Shown here piece by piece: positions 6,941 through 11,489 of a DNA stretch of 11,489 nucleotides (its first letter is position 1; each line of letters begins with the position of its first letter). This DNA is from a bacterium. GTDB lineage: Bacteria; Atribacterota; JS1; SB-45; 34-128. The position numbers were made by a program, and so were the translations under genes. The stretch is from assembly GCA_018894595.1 (NCBI GenBank), contig JAHIPN010000013.1, positions 1-11,489 on the forward strand. The letters are read 5' to 3'. Under the pieces are notes generated by a model. The model made no database searches. It was not told the DNA's origin and saw only the letters and a list, made by a program, of their open reading frames with translations.

Positions 6941-6980
6941 AGACAACGTAGGACAGGCGTCTCGCCTGTCTATTTTGTCT
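6941..6980. terminator. Nested palindromic hairpin between the MFS and Fic genes
   Basis: Inner arms GACAGGCG (6952-6959) and CGCCTGTC (6963-6970) enclose a TCT loop. Outer arms AGACAA (6941-6946) and TTGTCT (6975-6980) also pair, with an internal bulge between the two stems. A run of A precedes it (6933-6939) and a T-rich TATTTT follows the inner stem, so it could stop transcription from either side. The near-perfect nested symmetry also fits a mobile palindromic intergenic element. Confidence 0.5.
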
Positions 6981-7025
6981 AAATTTCAAGAACCCACCTC
7001 GGATATTTATAAAAAGGAATAAAAA

Positions 7026-7754
7026 ATGTTTAAACCAAAATTCAAATATACCAATAAAATAGTCAAACTACTCACCAAAATCTCTGCCGTCAGAGAAATA
7101 ATTCTCAGTTCACCTTTAATCCCAAAATGGAATATCACTTTAAGACAGGAAGCGATAATCCATAGTGCCCATTCATCTACCAGTATTGAAGGAAATAGAT
7201 TATCTCTGGAACAAGTAAGCGAATTAGCCCGGGGAAGGGAAATAACGGCTGCTCGAAGAGACAAGCAAGAAGTTTTGAATTATTTAGATGTGCTAAGAAA
7301 TATGAAAAATCTGATAAAAGAAAATTTTATAACCGAAAAAGATATTTTGAATATCCATCGTATGGTAACCAAAAATACTTTAGATAATCTCGAAGACTGC
7401 GGAGTTTATCGAAATCGTTATGTAGTAGTGGCAAACAGATTTACCGGAGAGGTATTTTTTAGGCCTCCCCAAAATCAGGAAGTGCCGGGATTGGTAAAAG
7501 ATTTACTTAGTTGGATAAACTCAAAAGAATCAAAAGAACTTGATCCGGTTATTGAAGCAGGAGTTGTTCATTATGAATTTGTCAGAATCCACCCCTTTGT
7601 TGATGGTAATGGCAGAACAACAAGAGTCCTGGCTGCTTTAATTCTCTATTTACGCGGTTTTGATACCAATCAATTCTTTTGTCTTGATGATTACTATGAT
7701 TCTGATAGACCAGCAACTATAAAGCATTACAAAGCGTTAAACCGGATAGCTTAG
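7026..7754 (+). CDS. Fic family protein (AMPylase-type core), C-terminus lost to a frame change
   Basis: The frame encodes 242 residues, preceded by AAGGA at 7014-7018. The N-terminal region has the autoinhibitory motif STSIEGN: S51 and E55-G56 fit [S/T]xxxE[G/N], with inhibitory Glu E55. This marks a class II Fic protein, whose inhibitory helix precedes the Fic core. The active-site loop HPFVDGNGRTTR at 189-200 is complete, with catalytic H189, metal-binding D193 and R200. A substrate-binding flap is likely around RFTGEVFFRPP (138-148). Fic enzymes usually transfer AMP from ATP to target-protein hydroxyls. The reading frame stops at TAG 7752-7754 soon after HYKAL, but the usual continuation (LDLTNWLEYFVEG, then a winged helix) is present in the -1 frame. 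The shortened protein would keep the catalytic core. Fic genes often accompany type I restriction loci, as here. Confidence 0.85.
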   Translation: MFKPKFKYTNKIVKLLTKISAVREIILSSPLIPKWNITLRQEAIIHSAHSSTSIEGNRLSLEQVSELARGREITAARRDKQEVLNYLDVLRNMKNLIKENFITEKDILNIHRMVTKNTLDNLEDCGVYRNRYVVVANRFTGEVFFRPPQNQEVPGLVKDLLSWINSKESKELDPVIEAGVVHYEFVRIHPFVDGNGRTTRVLAALILYLRGFDTNQFFCLDDYYDSDRPATIKHYKALNRIA

Positions 7755-8062
7755 ACTTAACCAATTGGTTAGAATATTTTGTCGAAGGAGTGAATATAAG
7801 CATCGAAGCAGTCAAAGAAAGAATAATAAGACTCAGTAGCAAAAGACTAAGGAAAGCAAAAGGCAAACAAATCACCCTAACTGAAAGACAGATGAGGATT
7901 ATAGAATTTATAAATCAAAATGGAAAAATAAGCAATCGAGATGTACGAGAAATGTTTAAGCTTTCTAATCGTGCTGCCTTAGATGAGATAAATAAACTTC
8001 TCGAATTGCAGGTATTGAAGTCTCAAGGTAAGGGTAGAGCTCTTCATTATATAATGTTATAA
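7742..8062 (+). pseudogene. C-terminal part of the Fic protein in the -1 frame (winged helix)
   Basis: Read from 7742, this frame gives PDSLDLTNWLEYFVEGV and continues to the stop at 8060-8062. These 106 residues match the expected end of a Fic protein: the LTxWLEYFxEG helix, a coiled linker, then a winged-helix domain (ITLTERQMRIIEFINQNG, SNRDVREMFKLSNRAALDEI, and a wing ending ALHYIML). Joined to the upstream frame at residue 239 it makes a normal 345-residue Fic protein. A GTG at 7790 with GAAGGAG just before it could start a separate small DNA-binding protein, but the LDLTNWLEYF homology upstream of that GTG shows that this was one gene. Either a one-base change, an assembly error or a -1 slip at GTTAAAC (7736-7742) would explain it. 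Confidence 0.7.
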
Positions 8063-8064
8063 TA

Positions 8065-8102
8065 TTCATGATTATATTCACGATAAGACTCACGATTCTT
8101 AT
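8065..8102 (+). repeat. Three tandem 12-base units, likely remnant of an HD-repeat linker
   Basis: TTCATGAT, TTCACGAT and CTCACGAT start at 8065, 8077 and 8089, exactly 12 bases apart. In the frame beginning at 8067 they read HDYI HDKT HDSY before running to a stop. His-Asp repeats of this kind occur as linkers near the C-terminus of AlbA_2/RecG-like regulators (recalled from family knowledge). They may therefore be coding debris rather than a protein-binding array. As DNA they could also act as iterated binding sites. Confidence 0.4.
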
Positions 8103-8112
8103 ATTATAATAT

Positions 8113-8473
8113 TGTGAAGATAAAATGGGATGTACTCTAATTTAAATGTTTGAGATGTCTTTTAAAAGACCTGATTTACAGATAAACAACTATAAGAGAC
8201 GGGTTATTAATGGAAAGGGTTTCGAGCATGCAAGGAAAGACCTACAAAAAGACCTGAATAGAGACCTACAAAAAGACCTAATAAAATTAAACAAAAGTCA
8301 GAAAAGAATTGTTACTGTAATAAAAAAATAATTTTATTACACAAAAAGAATTATCTAAAATTGTGAATATCACTGAAAAGAATGTAAGAAATAATATCGC
8401 TAAACTGAAAAATCTCAACATCATTAAAAGAATTGGACCCGACAAAGGCGGACACTGGAAAGTGATAAAATGA
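8113..8473 (+). pseudogene. Decayed C-terminus of an AlbA_2/RecG-like transcriptional regulator (winged helix)
   Basis: In one frame the sequence reads CEDKMGCTLI, a TAA stop at 8143-8145, then MFEMSFKRPDL. This resembles the end of the ATPase-like (HATPase_c_4) part of AlbA_2/RecG-like regulators, where a 'FxVTFxRP' strand is usual. Next comes an eight-residue repeat (KDLQKDLN, RDLQKDLI; 8245-8292) and KSQKRIVTVIKK, stopping at 8329-8331. In the +1 frame the homology continues from 8327: FITQKELSKIVNITEKNV, then IAKLKNLNIIKRIGPDKGGHW, to TGA 8471-8473. That is a complete winged helix with the family's IKRIGPDKGGxW ending. One missing A in the A-run at 8322-8328 explains the shift. ATG 8146 opens a 61-residue frame, but it has no ribosome site, so I treat the whole as a pseudogene. 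Such regulators are common beside type I restriction genes. Confidence 0.6.
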
Positions 8474-8543
8474 AAAGCGGGGATACAAACATCTTATAAC
8501 TTTTTTTCAAAAAAAGAAGGATTTTATATAGCTTTCGTTGTAT

Positions 8544-8549
8544 TATAAT
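8544..8549 (+). promoter_or_regulatory. Possible -10 box for the restriction operon
   Basis: A perfect TATAAT lies 72 bases before the hsdR start, in the 148-base gap after the decayed regulator. No recognisable -35 sits 16-18 bases upstream, so support rests on the -10 alone in AT-rich DNA. The run C-T7-C-A7-G at 8500-8516 upstream is a weak AT-only palindrome. Confidence 0.25.
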
Positions 8550-8621
8550 ATTATATGTACATTGTAAACAAAAATCCTAAAACAACTACCATTTAAAATA
8601 TATTTAAAGGGAATAATTGAT

Positions 8622-11144
8622 ATGCCAAAAGAAGCAAAAGCGCGTATACGGATAAATAAACTTTTAGAAGAAGCGGGATGGAGATTTTTCGATACCCCTG
8701 AAGGAAGAGCAAACATACGCCTTGAAACTAATGTAAAAATTACCGAACAAAAACTAAACGAACTCGGAGAAGATTTTGAAAAGATTAAAAGTGGCTATGT
8801 TGATTTTTTACTATTAGATGAACAAGGATTCCCCATGGTTGTTTTAGAAGCAAAAAAGGAAGGTAAAGATCCGTTAAACGGGAAAGAGCAAGCCCGTAAA
8901 TACGCCAGAGCTCTCAATGTTCGATTTATAATCCTGTCAAATGGCAACCTCCATTATTTTTGGGATATTGAATTAGGCAATCCACACATTATTACAACCT
9001 TCCCTACAAGTACTTCCATAAAATATAAAAAATCTTTTAAACCAAATCCAAATAATTTGATTAATGAACATATTGAGTCAGATTACATTACTATTTCTCA
9101 AAAACCTGATTATAAAAATGATCCCAGCTGGATATATGAACAAACAAGAAATTCATTTATTGAAGAAAACAAGCTTAAATTTTTACGGGATTATCAAATA
9201 ATAGCCATAACATCTTTACAAGATGCAGTAAAAGATGGTAAAAATAGGTTTTTATTTGAAATGGCAACCGGTACCGGAAAAACACTGATAGCAGCAGGTG
9301 TAATTAAACTTTTCCTAAGAACCGGCAATGCCAAAAGAGTACTTTTTCTTGTAGATAGATTAGAGTTAGAAGACCAGGCGCAAAAAAACTTTGTAAGATA
9401 CTTAAAAAATGATTATAAAAGTGTAATTTACAAAGAAAATAGAGATGACTGGACAAAAGCAGAAATCGTTGTTACTACAGTTCAATCTCTCCTTTTTAAT
9501 AATAAATATAAAGATCTATTTTCTCCGACAGATTTTGATCTAGTCATATCAGATGAAGCACACAGGTCCATAAATGGTAATAGCCGTGCGGTATTTGAAT
9601 ATTTTACCGGATATAAACTAGGCCTAACTGCAACACCCAAAGATTATTTAAAAAAAATTGATAAAGAAAGATTAGCTGAAAAAGATCCTCGTAAATTAGA
9701 AAGACGCCAATTGTTGGATACCTACGAAACATTCGGATGCAAATCGACTGATCCAACATATAGGTATACTCTATTAGATGGTGTAAGGGAAGGTTATCTG
9801 GTAAATCCCATTGTATTAGATGCGAGAACAGACATCACTACAGAGCTTTTATCCGAAAAAGGTTATTCTATTATTGTAGAAAATGAAGAAAGCGAAGAAG
9901 AGGAAAAGGCTTACTTCCAAAAAGATTTTGAAAAGAAATTCTATTCAGAAAAAACAAATAAAACGTTATGTAAGACTTTCTTTGAAAATGCATTAAAAGA
10001 TCCTTTAACCGGAGAGATTGGAAAAAGTATTGTTTTTTGCGTCAGTCAGAAGCATGCTTCTAAAGTGACACAAATCTTAAATGAATTTGCCCAAAAATTA
10101 TATCCTGGTAAATATAATTCTGATTTTGCTGTCCAAATTACTTCTAATGTTACAGGTGCGCAGCAAATGACCATTAATTTTTCTAATAATAATCTTAACG
10201 GCCATACCTCTTTTAAAGAAGGTTATAAATCCAGTAAAACAAGGATATGTGTTACTGTTGGGATGATGACTACAGGATATGATTGCGAAGATATTCTAAA
10301 TTTATGTTTGATGAGACCTATTTTTTCACCCTCCTACTTTGTTCAAATGAAAGGCAGGGGTACACGTAAGTATAATTTCGTACATAAAGAAAAAAATGAA
10401 TTAGGCCGTATAGAAAAATATACCAAACCAAAGAAAAATTTTAAGCTTTTTGATTTTTTTGCTGTTTGTGAATATTTTGAAGAGAAATTTAATTATGATG
10501 AAGTGATCGAATTACCTCCGGAGACCGGTAAAAATGGTGGCGATGGTCCTCCTCTCCCGATGCCCAAAGATTATGAAAGCTTTATTCCTGATCCAATAAA
10601 AGGCATTGCAGAAACCTCGATTGGTCTCGAAGGAATGAAGATTGATAGAAAGCTTTTTGAAAGATTTGAAGAAACAGTTAAAGCCAATGAATACATAAAA
10701 CAGAAAATGGATGAAGGTAAACTTCACGAGGTTGAAGAACATATCAAGAAAACAATATTCAATAAACCGGAAGATTATTTCAATCTGGATAAATTAAGGA
10801 AATCTATAAAACTTGACCGCAGACTAAGCTTGCAGGAAATCTTAGAAAAAATATTTGGGAAGATTAAGAAATTTAAAACCAAAGATGAACTTCTTGAAGA
10901 AGAGGTAGGTAAATTCATTTCCATATACCATCCTAAAAATGAATTTATCTATATCATAAGGCAATTTATAAAAGCCTATATTTTAGATTTAGACCTAAGG
11001 AAAATCATTGATTCGAAAAAATTTGCAAATCTTGCTACCAACCCAGGATTTAATATAGAAGATTTAAAAGAATTAGATGGTTGGAAAGATCCGATTATTG
11101 AATATATTAAAGACTACGTACCCCTAAATACTTTTGCCGCCTAA
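8622..11144 (+). CDS. hsdR: Type I restriction enzyme R subunit (EcoEI-like)
   Basis: This 840-residue motor and nuclease subunit is of the length typical for the EcoEI-type R proteins. The N-terminal nuclease domain (about 1-130) has a PD-(D/E)xK core: VDFLLL with D61, then VVLEAKK with E76 and K78, followed by a QARKYA helix. The superfamily 2 helicase core follows: Walker A ATGTGKT at 215-221, a VLFLVDR strand (motif Ia), DEAH at 311-314, LTATP at 335-339, a C-terminal RecA-like lobe with SIVFCVSQKHA (about 469-479), TTGYD at 550-554, and QMKGRGTR at 575-582 (motif VI). Residues from about 640 to the end fit the EcoEI R C-terminal helical domain that docks on the methylase core. The complex cuts unmodified foreign DNA after ATP-driven translocation. 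ATG 8622 has AAAGGGA at 8606-8612. All catalytic motifs look intact. The hsdM start follows by 12 bases. Confidence 0.93.
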   Translation: MPKEAKARIRINKLLEEAGWRFFDTPEGRANIRLETNVKITEQKLNELGEDFEKIKSGYVDFLLLDEQGFPMVVLEAKKEGKDPLNGKEQARKYARALNVRFIILSNGNLHYFWDIELGNPHIITTFPTSTSIKYKKSFKPNPNNLINEHIESDYITISQKPDYKNDPSWIYEQTRNSFIEENKLKFLRDYQIIAITSLQDAVKDGKNRFLFEMATGTGKTLIAAGVIKLFLRTGNAKRVLFLVDRLELEDQAQKNFVRYLKNDYKSVIYKENRDDWTKAEIVVTTVQSLLFNNKYKDLFSPTDFDLVISDEAHRSINGNSRAVFEYFTGYKLGLTATPKDYLKKIDKERLAEKDPRKLERRQLLDTYETFGCKSTDPTYRYTLLDGVREGYLVNPIVLDARTDITTELLSEKGYSIIVENEESEEEEKAYFQKDFEKKFYSEKTNKTLCKTFFENALKDPLTGEIGKSIVFCVSQKHASKVTQILNEFAQKLYPGKYNSDFAVQITSNVTGAQQMTINFSNNNLNGHTSFKEGYKSSKTRICVTVGMMTTGYDCEDILNLCLMRPIFSPSYFVQMKGRGTRKYNFVHKEKNELGRIEKYTKPKKNFKLFDFFAVCEYFEEKFNYDEVIELPPETGKNGGDGPPLPMPKDYESFIPDPIKGIAETSIGLEGMKIDRKLFERFEETVKANEYIKQKMDEGKLHEVEEHIKKTIFNKPEDYFNLDKLRKSIKLDRRLSLQEILEKIFGKIKKFKTKDELLEEEVGKFISIYHPKNEFIYIIRQFIKAYILDLDLRKIIDSKKFANLATNPGFNIEDLKELDGWKDPIIEYIKDYVPLNTFAA

Positions 11145-11156
11145 AGGAGATAAAAT

Positions 11157-11489
11157 ATGTTGGATACTATTACCAAAAGAAGAATTGACACAGCAAGAGA
11201 CATTCTTGTCGGAAAATTACCGGATCCCAAATCACAGGTTGAGCAAATTACTATTGCGCTGATTTACAAATTTATGGATGATATGGACAAACAAGCCGAA
11301 GAATTGGGAGGAAAAGCATCATTTTTTATCGGTGAATATGAAAAATACTCCTGGAGTAAAATATTCGATTCCCGAGTGAGTGGGTATGAACGGATTAATT
11401 TATATGGAGAAGCCATACAGAAAATGAATCAAAATCCTCATATACCTCAACTATTTAGAAATATTTTTAAAAATGCTTATTTGCCCTAT
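11157..11489 (+). CDS. hsdM: Type I restriction-modification DNA methyltransferase, M subunit (N-terminal fragment)
   Basis: The frame runs from ATG 11157 off the right edge, giving 111 residues. AAAGGAG (11143-11149), overlapping the hsdR stop, is its ribosome site, so the two genes are tightly coupled. The sequence LDTITKRRIDTARDILVGKLPDPKSQVEQITIALIYKFMDDMD is the helical N-terminal domain of HsdM proteins. It is followed by an ekYSWskIFD segment and LYGEAIQKM, as in that family. The SAM-binding and NPPF catalytic motifs would lie beyond the window, as would an hsdS specificity gene. HsdM methylates adenine in the host copy of the recognition site and forms the M2S1 core to which HsdR binds. 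Confidence 0.9.
   Translation, partial: MLDTITKRRIDTARDILVGKLPDPKSQVEQITIALIYKFMDDMDKQAEELGGKASFFIGEYEKYSWSKIFDSRVSGYERINLYGEAIQKMNQNPHIPQLFRNIFKNAYLPY

Noticed and set aside
6743..6989. Small frames on both strands over the end of the MFS gene and the following gap
   Set aside because: They overlap the MFS coding sequence, the heptamer repeat and the nested palindrome, and have no plausible ribosome site or domain.
7007..7264. Minus-strand 85-codon frame opposite the Fic N-terminus, a possible antitoxin
   Set aside because: It is a reverse shadow of the Fic gene. Class II Fic proteins carry their inhibitory helix internally (STSIEGN is present here), so a separate antitoxin is not needed.
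8065..8102. CRISPR-like array
   Set aside because: The 12-base units are contiguous with no spacers and only three copies, which does not fit a CRISPR array.

Overview
The window is AT-rich bacterial DNA (roughly one third G+C by eye). Ile codons are often ATA and Arg codons are mostly AGA/AGG, and the genes have Shine-Dalgarno sites. This would fit an anaerobic lineage such as Atribacterota or a Clostridia-like group, but nothing here fixes the taxon. All genes read on the + strand. I see no rRNA, tRNA, CRISPR array or transposase.

Left part (1-5320). The window opens in the tail of a PlsC-type acyltransferase. A four-gene, operon-like run follows: a small membrane protein with a winged-helix-like tail, a GT-A glycosyltransferase, a GT-B (GT4) glycosyltransferase, and a second GT-A glycosyltransferase fused at its C-terminus to a cyclic-nucleotide-binding (Crp/PKA-type) domain. 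The two GT-A enzymes look like distant paralogues. The set suggests assembly of a small glycoconjugate or glycolipid, with the last enzyme possibly gated by a cyclic nucleotide. The product is unknown. This is the most unusual part of the window.

Middle (5321-7025). A strong palindromic hairpin and a degenerate relative close the operon. A 12-TM MFS exporter follows, with Arg codon use unlike its neighbours. After it come a short heptanucleotide repeat and a nested palindromic hairpin.

Right part (7026-11489). This is an accessory or defence-type region. A Fic protein has an intact catalytic core, but its C-terminal winged helix lies in the -1 frame. Next are decayed remnants of an AlbA_2/RecG-like regulator (HD-repeat and KDLQ-repeat linkers plus a winged helix, with a stop and a frameshift). 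The window ends in a type I restriction-modification operon in the order hsdR (complete, EcoEI-like) then hsdM (N-terminus only); hsdS would lie outside the window.
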